Part shown: positions 1-6,224 of the stretch, piece by piece
Position numbering within the stretch: the first letter of the stretch is position 1
Layout of the letters: every line of letters begins with the position of its first letter
Assembly: GCA_036522275.1 (NCBI GenBank)
Contig: DATDGC010000017.1
Location: 1 to 10,695, forward strand
DNA from: JAHFRG01 sp036522275
GTDB lineage: Bacteria > Pseudomonadota > Gammaproteobacteria > Burkholderiales > JAHFRG01
Direction of reading: 5' to 3'
DNA length: 10,695 nucleotides
Translations under genes and position numbers: made by a program
Notes under the pieces: generated by a model
What the model saw: the letters and a program-made list of their open reading frames with translations, nothing else
What the model was told of the DNA's origin: nothing
Databases searched by the model: none

Positions 1-2
1 TG

Positions 3-3000
3 GCGCGCGAGCTGTGGGATCAGATCATGCGCTCGACCTACGACCATGCCGAACCCGGGATCCTGTTCCTCGATCGCATCAACCGCGACAACAACCTCTA
101 TTACTGCGAGACGGTCGAGGCCACCAACCCGTGCGTCACGGCCGATACCTGGGTAATGACGGGCGATGGCCCGCGCCAGGTACGCGAGCTGATACGCGTG
201 CCATTCAGGGCCGCCGTTGACGGCAAGCATTACGCGACCGAATCGGCAGGATTTTTTGCGACAGGCACGAAACAGATTCTGAAACTCTCGACACGTGAAG
301 GCCATAGCTTGCGTCTGACGGCGGACCATCCCGTTCTACGCGTCGAGCGCAAGACGCGCTACACGCGCAAAAATGAATGGGTGAAAGCCGGCGCGCTGAC
401 GGCCGGCGATGAAATCATGTTGCACGACCAGCGCGAGCTTCGCGGTTGGGTCGGAGAGCATACCGAAGCCGAAGGCTATCTCATCGGGTTGTTGCTCGGG
501 GATGGCCACCTGAAAGAAGACAAGGCGGTGCTCGGCGCCTGGGATCCGAACGCCGTAATGGAAGCGAACGGCGGCTGGCATATTGACCCGGGAGTTGCCT
601 CGATGATGCAAACGGCTGAAACCGCGGCACGTACCCTCCCTCACCGCGCGGATTTCCGCGGCTGGCAGCGCGAAGTTGCGGGGCAGCCTGGCCATTTCCG
701 CATGTCTTTGGGTGCGCTGCGGATGCTCGCCCTGTCTCTTGGCATGCGTCCGGGTCACAAGAAGATAATGCCGGCACTTGAAACTTGCTCGTCGGAATTC
801 TATCGCGGATTCTTGCGCGGCTTTTTCGACGCCGACGGATCCGTGCAAGGCTCGCAGGAAAAAGGCGTTTCCGTGCGGCTCACGCAAGTTGACGTGACAA
901 CGCTCGAAGCAGTGCAGCGCATGCTCGCTCGTCTCGGCATCATGTCCACGCTTTACCGTAATCGCCGCCTGCCGGGTGATCGCGAGCTTCCGAACGGCAG
1001 AGGTGGAACGAAGACATACCCGACTGCAGGATTACACGAGCTTGCGATTGCCGGGGAGAACCTTGCCCGCTTTGCCGAGCAGATCGGATTTGCGGACACG
1101 GAAAAATCCGCGCGGCTCACAATGTTACTCGACGCTTACAAGCGTGAACTGAACCGCGAGCGCTTCACCGCGACAGTCGAGTCGCTGGAGGAAGACGGCA
1201 TAGAGCCGGTGTACGACGTCGCTGTCAAGGATATCCACGCTTTCGATGCAAACGGAATCTACGTGCACAATTGTGCGGAGCAACCGCTTCCGCCCTACGG
1301 CTGCTGCTGTCTTGGTTCGATCAACCTGACGAACTTCGTGCGTCTGCCATTCAGCGAAGAAGCGTACTTTGATTTCGATGCATTCGAGAAAGTAGTGAAG
1401 GTCGCAGTCCGGATGCTCGATAACGTGCTTGATGTCACTGCCTGGCCGCTTGAGGCGCAGCGCCAGGAGGCCATGAGCAAGCGCCGCGTGGGACTCGGCT
1501 TCCTCGGTCTCGGCGATGCGCTCATTATGCTGCGGCTGCGCTATGATTCCGTGGAAGCGCGCGCCATGGCTGCGAAAATTTCCGGGCACATGCGCGACGC
1601 AGCCTACCGCGCTTCATCCGAACTTGCACGCGAGCGCGGCTCGTTCCCGCTGTTTAACGCCGACATGTATCTCTCGGGCGCAAGCTTTGCATCGCGCCTG
1701 CCGCATGAGGTCAAAGAGACAATTCGCAAGCACGGCCTGCGCAACAGCCATCTGCTATCAATTGCTCCGACCGGCACCATTAGCCTCGCCTTCGCTGATA
1801 ATGCCTCAAACGGAATCGAGCCGCCGTTCGCCTGGGCTTATACACGGAAAAAGCGCATGGCGGATGGCGCGATGAAGGAGTTTCCAGTTGAGGATTACGC
1901 CTACCGGCAATACCGTCATGCGGGTGGTGACGTGGAGAATCTACCCAAGTATTTCATCACGGCGCTTGACCTCTCGGCGGCAGCGCACAAGGAAATGGTC
2001 GCTGCTGTCGCGCCGTATATCGACTCGAGCATTTCCAAGACCGTCAACATTCCCGAGACCTATCCCTACGACGACTTCCAGGATCTCTACTTTACCGCGT
2101 GGAAGTCGGGGTTGAAGGGGCTGGCCACCTACCGGCCTAATACCGTGCTCGGCTCGGTGCTGACGCTGGATAAGCCCGCAAACATTGGACCGCAGGATTT
2201 CGCCTCGAACGACGTTAATCGTCGCATCGAGATCAAGGCAGTGCCGGTTCCGGTGCTTGCAACCCTGCGCTGGCCCGGTCGGCCGACTTTAACGGCGGGG
2301 AATCCCGCCTGGACCTATATGATCGAACATACTCACGGAACGTTTGCGCTCTTCATGGGTCATGTCGAGAACGAAGGTTGGGCCTTTCCCTTCGAGGTCT
2401 GGGTTAATGGCATTGAGCAGCCGCGCGGGCTCGGAGCACTGGCCAAGACACTCTCGATGGACATGCGCGCGAACGACCCGGCTTGGCTCAAGCTCAAGCT
2501 TGAGACCTTGGCCAAGACTGCAAGCGACGATGCCTTCGACATGCCGTTTCCGCCTCACGGCGAGAAAAAGCGTATGCCGAACGTAGTTTCGGCGCTTGCG
2601 CAGGTAGTGCGCTACCGTGTTGAGCAGCTCGGTGCGCTGGAGGAGCGAAAGACCGGCCCGGTGCTCGACGCCATGTTCAGCCTCAAGGAGCCCAAGACCG
2701 GCGCCGATGGCACCATGTCCTGGACCGTGGACGTGCTGAATCCACACACGGGAGACGATTTCGTGCTTGGCCTCAAGGAGATTACCCTTCCAGACGGCGT
2801 CACACGGCCCTATTCGATGTGGCTCTCAGGCGACTATCCGCGTTCTCTGGATGGGCTGTGCAAGATTCTGTCTCTCGACATGCGCGTGATTGATCCGGCC
2901 TGGATCGGCATGAAGCTGCGAAAACTGCTGCATTTTCCCGAGCCGCTCGGAGATTTCATGGCTCCTGTACCGACCAGTCGGCGCCAGATAAACTGGCCAT

Positions 3001-3230
3001 CAACCATTTCCTACGTCGCAGCTCTGATGATTCACCGATACGTTATGCTGGGCATTCTCAACGAAGACGGCGTGCCAATACAACAAATGGGAATTATGGA
3101 GGCGCCGCAGCGCGGCGCGACGCCAAAGATGAAAGGCGGACGTTGCAGCGAGTGCGGCAACTACGCTTTGATCAAGAAGGATGGCTGCGACTTCTGCACC
3201 GCCTGCGGGGCGGTCGGGATTTGCGGATAA
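3..3230 (+). CDS. nrdJ: Adenosylcobalamin-dependent (class II) ribonucleoside-diphosphate reductase, intein-containing, 5'-partial
   Basis: Reduces ribonucleotides to deoxyribonucleotides in the cytoplasm using a cobalamin-generated thiyl radical, so it works with or without oxygen. The frame is open from base 3 with no start in view, so the N-terminal part lies upstream. After removal of the intein (132-1271) the exteins join as ATNP-CAEQPLPPYG. This is the NxCxE active site: the Cys at 1272-1274 is the thiyl residue, and the Cys eleven residues later (1305-1307, middle of a CCC triplet) is the expected redox partner. PTGTIS (1767-1784) and NASNGIEPPF (1800-1829) are further reductase signatures. 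The C-terminal third holds two TSCPD-type repeats (about 2307-2523 and 2718-2934). The last 28 residues (3144-3227) carry CSEC, CDFC, a further Cys, and a terminal CG, consistent with a zinc-ribbon/redox tail. No frameshift is seen. The family call is firm; the class II assignment rests on the CGEQPLPPYGCC-like motif and the TSCPD tail. Confidence 0.95.
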   Translation, partial: ARELWDQIMRSTYDHAEPGILFLDRINRDNNLYYCETVEATNPCVTADTWVMTGDGPRQVRELIRVPFRAAVDGKHYATESAGFFATGTKQILKLSTREGHSLRLTADHPVLRVERKTRYTRKNEWVKAGALTAGDEIMLHDQRELRGWVGEHTEAEGYLIGLLLGDGHLKEDKAVLGAWDPNAVMEANGGWHIDPGVASMMQTAETAARTLPHRADFRGWQREVAGQPGHFRMSLGALRMLALSLGMRPGHKKIMPALETCSSEFYRGFLRGFFDADGSVQGSQEKGVSVRLTQVDVTTLEAVQRMLARLGIMSTLYRNRRLPGDRELPNGRGGTKTYPTAGLHELAIAGENLARFAEQIGFADTEKSARLTMLLDAYKRELNRERFTATVESLEEDGIEPVYDVAVKDIHAFDANGIYVHNCAEQPLPPYGCCCLGSINLTNFVRLPFSEEAYFDFDAFEKVVKVAVRMLDNVLDVTAWPLEAQRQEAMSKRRVGLGFLGLGDALIMLRLRYDSVEARAMAAKISGHMRDAAYRASSELARERGSFPLFNADMYLSGASFASRLPHEVKETIRKHGLRNSHLLSIAPTGTISLAFADNASNGIEPPFAWAYTRKKRMADGAMKEFPVEDYAYRQYRHAGGDVENLPKYFITALDLSAAAHKEMVAAVAPYIDSSISKTVNIPETYPYDDFQDLYFTAWKSGLKGLATYRPNTVLGSVLTLDKPANIGPQDFASNDVNRRIEIKAVPVPVLATLRWPGRPTLTAGNPAWTYMIEHTHGTFALFMGHVENEGWAFPFEVWVNGIEQPRGLGALAKTLSMDMRANDPAWLKLKLETLAKTASDDAFDMPFPPHGEKKRMPNVVSALAQVVRYRVEQLGALEERKTGPVLDAMFSLKEPKTGADGTMSWTVDVLNPHTGDDFVLGLKEITLPDGVTRPYSMWLSGDYPRSLDGLCKILSLDMRVIDPAWIGMKLRKLLHFPEPLGDFMAPVPTSRRQINWPSTISYVAALMIHRYVMLGILNEDGVPIQQMGIMEAPQRGATPKMKGGRCSECGNYALIKKDGCDFCTACGAVGICG
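132..1271 (+). mobile_element. Intein with LAGLIDADG homing endonuclease inside NrdJ
   Basis: A 380-residue in-frame protein intron that excises itself from the NrdJ precursor. Splicing block A begins with Cys1 (CVTADTWVMTGDG). Block B has TADH (residues 63-66, catalytic His66). Blocks F and G are at the end (YDVAVKDIHAFDANG, then IYVHN with penultimate His379 and terminal Asn380), and the first C-extein residue is Cys. All residues needed for standard class 1 splicing are therefore present. The central part has two LAGLIDADG motifs, YLIGLLLGDG (116-125) and FLRGFFDADG (227-236). Both keep the catalytic Asp (124 and 235), so the endonuclease looks intact and the element may still be able to home. 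The insertion point is between Pro and the radical-forming Cys of the reductase. Base use does not differ visibly from the host gene. Confidence 0.95.
2307..2934 (+). repeat. Tandem TSCPD-type domains in the NrdJ C-terminus
   Basis: Two related protein domains follow each other in the C-terminal part of NrdJ. The clearest match is between AKTLSMDMRANDPAWLKLKL (from 2442) and CKILSLDMRVIDPAWIGMKL (from 2859). Over the 23 residues at 2442-2510 and 2859-2927, 13 are identical. The upstream parts (AWTYMIEH from 2307 and SWTVDVLN from 2718) align in the same order. TSCPD domains are known at the C-terminus of many class II reductases; two copies in one protein are compatible with that family. Confidence 0.7.
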
Positions 3231-3348
3231 ACCATTCCGCATTGCATCCACACGAGTTTGACGCAAACCGGGTGAGTTGAACGAATGCCGGACTCCTGCC
3301 TGCAACTCGTTATTCCTATGGTTTGAGTACGGTTCATGCAAAGCCTAA

Positions 3349-3623
3349 GGAACCTCTGATTAAGTCCTCCGCGGTGCGCGTTTCTGGCGCAATGCGGATG
3401 ATTGCAAGGAGCGCGACGAAGGTGCATAGCCGTAGCTTAAGCACGAGGAGCGCAACGACGCAAGCGCCGCATTGCGCCGAAACCCGGTCGGGACGCGGCT
3501 TTTCGGGCGATCTGTTTTGTCGCTCGGCTTGTGAAGGGGGTCAACCATTCGCTGCGCCTCGCTTCGCGCATCTCATCCCGAAAAGCCAGCGTCGCGCCCT
3601 CGTGGGACTTAAACAGAGGTTCC
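3349..3623. repeat. MITE-like repeat element with terminal inverted repeats and nested hairpins
   Basis: The outer ends are inverted repeats: GGAACCTCTGATTAAGTCC (3349-3367) and the complement of 3605-3623, matching at 18 of 19 positions. Inside lie two further perfect inverted repeats: GGCGCAATGCGG (3386-3397) with CCGCATTGCGCC (3467-3478), and GGCTTTTCGGG (3497-3507) with CCCGAAAAGCC (3577-3587). The 275-bp unit encodes no protein I recognise. Outer flanks are CTAA on the left and CTAT on the right, which could be an eroded 4-bp target duplication, but that is weak. A fragment of the right end recurs at 5210-5245, so it is a dispersed repeat. It may be a miniature element moved by a transposase elsewhere. 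The 118 bases between nrdJ and this element (3231-3348) show only short complementary words such as ACGAGTT and AACTCGT and no convincing terminator. Confidence 0.75.
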
Positions 3624-3629
3624 CTATCC

Positions 3630-3854
3630 ATGCATGATCTCGCTATTGCCCGTGCCCTTCATGTGCTGAGCGTGGTGCTCTGGATCGGCGGCGTCGCGAT
3701 GGTTACGCTGGTCCTTCTGGGATTAGTGGCGCTGCGTCCCGGCAGGGCCAAGCGCGTGCGCGCCGCAGCCTGGATTGCAGCTCAGATCGTGTTCGGCTAC
3801 ATCGTCGCGGTTGCATTTAGTCACAATCCGCTTCCGTACTGTAGAGCGTGCTAA
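3630..3854 (+). pseudogene. Small membrane ORF, probable fusion remnant (CopD-like N-terminus, SirB-like C-terminus)
   Basis: A 74-codon ORF starting at ATG 3630, only 6 bases after the MITE-like repeat. A possible ribosome site (CAGAGG, 3614-3619) lies inside the repeat end. Residues 1-26 (ARALHVLSVVLWIGGVAMVT) resemble the first membrane helix of CopD-like or related small membrane proteins. From about residue 30 the sequence (LGLVALRPGRAKRVRAAAW, then GYIVAVAFSHNPLP) resembles instead the last third of SirB-family membrane proteins. Both families are normally around 130-150 residues, so this reads as an in-frame joining of two gene ends by deletion. Two hydrophobic segments are visible (about 8-34 and 45-64). 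It could still be a functional small membrane protein. The family matches are from memory and moderate. Confidence 0.5.
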
Positions 3855-3938
3855 TCCTAAATCCCTGGTGTCAATAACCGATGGGGGTGTGCCACGAAGC
3901 CTTTGGGCTGTTTAGCTGCAGAACTTGGTGAGTGTTCA

Positions 3939-3967
3939 TTGACAGTCCAGCCTGCGATTGATAAATT
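3939..3967 (+). promoter_or_regulatory. Probable sigma-70 promoter of the universal stress protein gene
   Basis: A perfect -35 box TTGACA (3939-3944) is followed after 17 bases by TAAATT (3962-3967, four of six matches to TATAAT). Transcription would start near 3974, about 60 bases before the ATG at 4035. A second -10-like hexamer TACAAT (3983-3988) lies close by but lacks a well-spaced -35 box. Extra TTGA words at 3958 and 3966 and again at 3977 do not form an FNR palindrome. Confidence 0.5.
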
Positions 3968-4034
3968 GAGACGGAATTGACGTACAATCCAGTCGGAACT
4001 GCCGCCATGTCTTTTTTCTTCAAAGGGACACCCA

Positions 4035-4478
4035 ATGTATAAAAGGATACTGCTGCCCATTGACAGCAGCAGCACGTCGGCACGGGCTTTGGCCGAATCG
4101 ATTAAACTTGCTTCGGAAATGAAGTCCAAGCTACGCATAGTGCACGTGGTGAAGGTAGGCATGCCAATCGATGATGACCTCGAAGGCATTATTGATGTCG
4201 GCGAACTTACACAGAAGCTGCGCCATTTGGGCCAAACCTTGCTGGACAAGGCAGTTGAGACAGCCCGCCGGGCCGGCGTAGAGCCGGAAACAGGATTACT
4301 CGACGCGAAAAAAAACCGCGTCGCAGTTGTCCTCGGGGAAGAGACGGCAAGGTGGCAAGCCGACTTGGTTGTCATGGGCACACACGGGAGAGTCGGATTC
4401 GAATACTTGTTGATGGGAAGCGTAGCGGAAGAGTTTATTCGCGTTGCCAATGCGCCTATCCTGCTTGTCCATGGGTAG
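4035..4478 (+). CDS. Universal stress protein, UspA family
   Basis: A 147-residue cytoplasmic single-domain universal stress protein. It begins MYKRILLPID, with Asp10 in the usual place after the first strand. It carries the ATP-binding signature G-x2-G-x9-G-S as GTHG (115-118) and GS (128-129), followed by AEEFIRVANAPILLVHG, the typical last helix and strand. It therefore belongs to the ATP-binding class. Such proteins rise under starvation, oxygen limitation and other stresses; the partner or target is not known here. The start is supported by AAAGGG (4022-4027) seven bases before ATG. It stands alone, with its own probable promoter upstream and 268 bases before the next gene. Confidence 0.93.
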   Translation: MYKRILLPIDSSSTSARALAESIKLASEMKSKLRIVHVVKVGMPIDDDLEGIIDVGELTQKLRHLGQTLLDKAVETARRAGVEPETGLLDAKKNRVAVVLGEETARWQADLVVMGTHGRVGFEYLLMGSVAEEFIRVANAPILLVHG

Positions 4479-4595
4479 TTATGGCATCCCACGACCCATC
4501 GTAATAGTCGGAGCAATTATTCGGGGCTGATTGGTTTTCCGGCCGCGCACGTGAGCAGCTCGGCATGAATTGTTGCGCAGGTATCTCCATTCCTT

Positions 4596-4609
4596 TTGAC
4601 TTAAATCAA
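4596..4609. promoter_or_regulatory. FNR/ANR-type site upstream of the CBS gene (distal)
   Basis: TTGACTTAAATCAA matches the FNR-family consensus TTGAT-N4-ATCAA at nine of ten conserved positions. Its centre is 144 bases before the CBS start codon. A start site about 41 bases downstream (near 4644) would have only a poor -10 candidate (TAACGT, 4632-4637). It may act together with the weaker box at 4679-4692, which lies 83 bases, about eight helical turns, away. Confidence 0.65.
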
Positions 4610-4678
4610 AACCATATCGCTTGTGAAGAGCTAACGTGTCTTGAGCGTAAGCAATTATGGCTGAGTGTTCACGGCGCA

Positions 4679-4692
4679 TTGAAATAGGTCAA
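4679..4692. promoter_or_regulatory. Weaker FNR-like site upstream of the CBS gene (proximal)
   Basis: TTGAAATAGGTCAA matches the FNR consensus at eight of ten conserved positions. The -10-like hexamer CACAAT (4715-4720) would give a start near 4727, placing this box at about -41.5, the class II activator position. A short leader with a purine-rich ribosome site (AGAAGAGGA, 4732-4740) then leads to ATG 4747. The match is weaker than the other boxes and could be chance. Confidence 0.4.
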
Positions 4693-4746
4693 AGCAAAGT
4701 TTGGCTTGAGTGATCACAATTAACCTGTTCTAGAAGAGGAATTACT

Positions 4747-5205
4747 ATGGCAATTGGAGAAATCTGCAGCCGCGAAGTATTATTTGCACGCAGAGACACA
4801 ACCGTAAAGGCGGCAGCGGCGCTGATGCGTGAGTCCCACATAGGAAGTATCATAGTTGTAGACGAACCCAACGGGAAGCGCATCCCTGCAGGGATCCTGA
4901 CGGATCGGGATATCGTAGTAGCGGTGGTTGCGCTCGGGCTTGATCCGAATGCTATTCAGGTCGGCGATGTGATGAGCCAAGAGCTCTTGGCGGTGCGCGA
5001 GGATGCGGGAGTGGCGGAAACGGTGGAGCTCATGCGGATGAAAGGCGTGCGGCGCCTGCCGGTAACCGACGCCGCGGGCGCGCTTGTCGGCATCGTTGCA
5101 GCCGATGATATCCTGACGCTGCTCGCGGAAGAAATGTCGGCGCTCGCGACAATGATTTCGCGCGAGTACAAGCGCGAGAAAGAGGCGAGACGGAGCGGTG
5201 CCTGA
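4747..5205 (+). CDS. Two-CBS-domain protein
   Basis: A 152-residue soluble protein made of two CBS domains (about residues 8-62 and 74-128) and a short charged tail (EYKREKEARR). CBS pairs form a Bateman module that binds adenine nucleotides. The nucleotide-contact pattern GILTDRDI (49-56) is clear in the first domain and GIVAADDI (115-122) matches it in the second. No catalytic domain is attached, so it is a stand-alone regulator of unknown target. AGAAGAGGA (4732-4740) supports the start. It is the first gene of a likely operon with the HPF-like gene (53-base gap) and the zinc-ribbon gene, behind one strong and one weak FNR-type site. Confidence 0.92.
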   Translation: MAIGEICSREVLFARRDTTVKAAAALMRESHIGSIIVVDEPNGKRIPAGILTDRDIVVAVVALGLDPNAIQVGDVMSQELLAVREDAGVAETVELMRMKGVRRLPVTDAAGALVGIVAADDILTLLAEEMSALATMISREYKREKEARRSGA

Positions 5206-5209
5206 TCAT

Positions 5210-5245
5210 GGAACCTTTAATTAAGTTCCACGAGGGCGCGACGCT
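5210..5245. repeat. Solo end of the MITE-like repeat
   Basis: These 36 bases match the reverse complement of 3588-3623 at 32 positions. The outer part (GGAACCTTTAATTAAGTTCC) has diverged to a near-palindrome, while the inner 16 bases (ACGAGGGCGCGACGCT) are identical. It begins five bases after the CBS stop codon and ends 13 bases before the HPF-like start. It is probably the leftover end of an element otherwise deleted, lying in opposite orientation to the right end of the full copy. Confidence 0.75.
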
Positions 5246-5258
5246 AGTGCGGTAGAGC

Positions 5259-5624
5259 GTGCAAACATCACTGCAAATCGTTTTTCACGGGATCAGTCAC
5301 TCGGATGCGCTCGAGGCCCATATCCGTGAAAAAGCTGAAAAGCTGGACTCATTTCATCCGCACCTGATGCGCTGCCAGGTCACCGTCGAGCAGCCTCACA
5401 AGCATAAACATCAGGGCAATTGCTTCAATGTGCGGATCGCCTTGCACGTGCCGGGTGACATGATCGTAGTGAATCACGACGCCCACGAAGATGTCTATGT
5501 CGCCCTGCGCGATACTTTTGACGCGGCCGGCCGGCAACTCGAAGACAGCATTCGCCGGATGCGCGGTGATGTAAAGCACCACAAAGGACAGCCACGCGGT
5601 GGCAGTGAGACAAGCTCACAATAA
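5259..5624 (+). CDS. Short ribosome hibernation factor, HPF/RaiA (sigma-54 modulation) family
   Basis: A 121-residue protein of the HPF/RaiA family, which binds the 30S decoding region and stores ribosomes in inactive form during slow growth. The N-terminus MQTSLQIVFHGI and the core (CQVTVEQPHKHKHQGNCFNV, then VNHDAHEDVYVALRDTFDAA) follow the family's beta-alpha-beta pattern. It lacks the C-terminal dimerisation domain of long HPF, so it is a short form. The start is GTG at 5259, chosen because the reading matches family N-termini; the ribosome site before it (GTAGAG) is poor. The 3' tail (KHHKGQPRGGSETSSQ) is low in complexity. A fragment of the MITE-like repeat ends just upstream and may have replaced the native leader. 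It is 21 bases from the next gene. Confidence 0.88.
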   Translation: MQTSLQIVFHGISHSDALEAHIREKAEKLDSFHPHLMRCQVTVEQPHKHKHQGNCFNVRIALHVPGDMIVVNHDAHEDVYVALRDTFDAAGRQLEDSIRRMRGDVKHHKGQPRGGSETSSQ

Positions 5625-5645
5625 CCAGTAAACGTCAGGATTACC

Positions 5646-6143
5646 ATGAACAAAAAGGAACCCAGAGCCCATCGCCACCATCATCGTGATCGTCAGATCG
5701 AGGAAGTCGTGCACGATCCGTATCAGGCGCGCTCCAAGCCACCGGAGCCGGCTGCGTGCCCCAAGTGCGGCATCGTGTTTCACGAAGGCCGCTGGCAGAG
5801 ATTGCCGCGCCCCGCTGCTGCCCATGACCATGTCTGCCCGGCATGCCGCCGCACAGAAGATCACTATCCCGCCGGTTACGTGACACTCAGTGGCAAGTTC
5901 ATGGCCACCCACCGCGAAGAGATTATGCAACTCGTCCGAAATGAAGAAACAAACGAAAACTCAGATCACCCGCTGCAGCGGATAATGGGCATTGAAGACC
6001 AGCCTGACAAGATTGTAATAACCACCACTGACGTGCACCTTGCACACCGTATCGGCGAAGCGGTGCACCATGCATACCGGGGTGATCTTGACGTCAAATA
6101 CAGCCCGGACGAATACATGGTGCGTGTCAGCTGGGAGAGGTAA
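5646..6143 (+). CDS. BCAM0308-type zinc-ribbon protein of unknown function
   Basis: A 165-residue protein with a very basic, His-rich start (RAHRHHHRDR, residues 7-16). A probable zinc ribbon follows, with CPKC (38-41) and CPAC (64-67) as two metal-binding knuckles. The C-terminal half (about 85-165) is an alpha/beta domain with IVITTTDVHLAHRIGEAV. I recognise the layout as the conserved family called BCAM0308, named after a gene of the Burkholderia cenocepacia low-oxygen locus. It is sometimes labelled ATPase, but I see no Walker motif here. The zinc ribbon resembles RNA or ribosome-associated proteins of the NMD3 type, so a link to the HPF-like gene 21 bases upstream is attractive but inferred. 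AGGA (5637-5640) supports the start. It is the last gene of the operon, facing the ATPase gene tail to tail. Confidence 0.75.
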   Translation: MNKKEPRAHRHHHRDRQIEEVVHDPYQARSKPPEPAACPKCGIVFHEGRWQRLPRPAAAHDHVCPACRRTEDHYPAGYVTLSGKFMATHREEIMQLVRNEETNENSDHPLQRIMGIEDQPDKIVITTTDVHLAHRIGEAVHHAYRGDLDVKYSPDEYMVRVSWER

Positions 6144-6201
6144 TTGCGGAAAGTTATTATTTTAACTATCGCGTTTTAACATCGTCCAGCCCGGATCCAA
6201 G

Positions 6202-6217
6202 ACGCCTGAGCAGGCGT
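6202..6217. terminator. Hairpin between convergent genes, possible terminator without T-run
   Basis: ACGCCTGAGCAGGCGT forms a six-base-pair stem with a four-base loop. It lies 8 bases past the ATPase stop codon on the - strand and 59 bases past the zinc-ribbon gene on the + strand. Neither strand has a run of T after the stem, so it is not a classic intrinsic terminator. Confidence 0.3.
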
Positions 6218-6224
6218 TGCCGCG

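Noticed and set aside
336..887. Long open frame on the - strand opposite the intein
   Set aside because: It is the shadow of the intein reading frame: no family resemblance, no ribosome site, and the + strand frame has complete intein motifs.
3841..3851. Exact 11-mer GTAGAGCGTGC shared with 5252-5262
   Set aside because: A match of this length is expected by chance several times within 10 kb and the flanks do not align, so it is not counted as part of the repeat.
3958..3990. Cluster of TTGA words before the universal stress protein gene as an FNR site
   Set aside because: None of them forms TTGAT-N4-ATCAA; the second half-site is missing in each register.
3857..4516. 219-codon - strand frame across the universal stress protein gene
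   Set aside because: It overlaps a clear UspA-family gene with an intact ATP-binding signature and shows no recognisable domain.
4706..4719. TTGAGTGATCACAA as a third FNR-like box before the CBS gene
   Set aside because: The right half (CACAA) fits the consensus poorly, and the site would overlap the -10 region.
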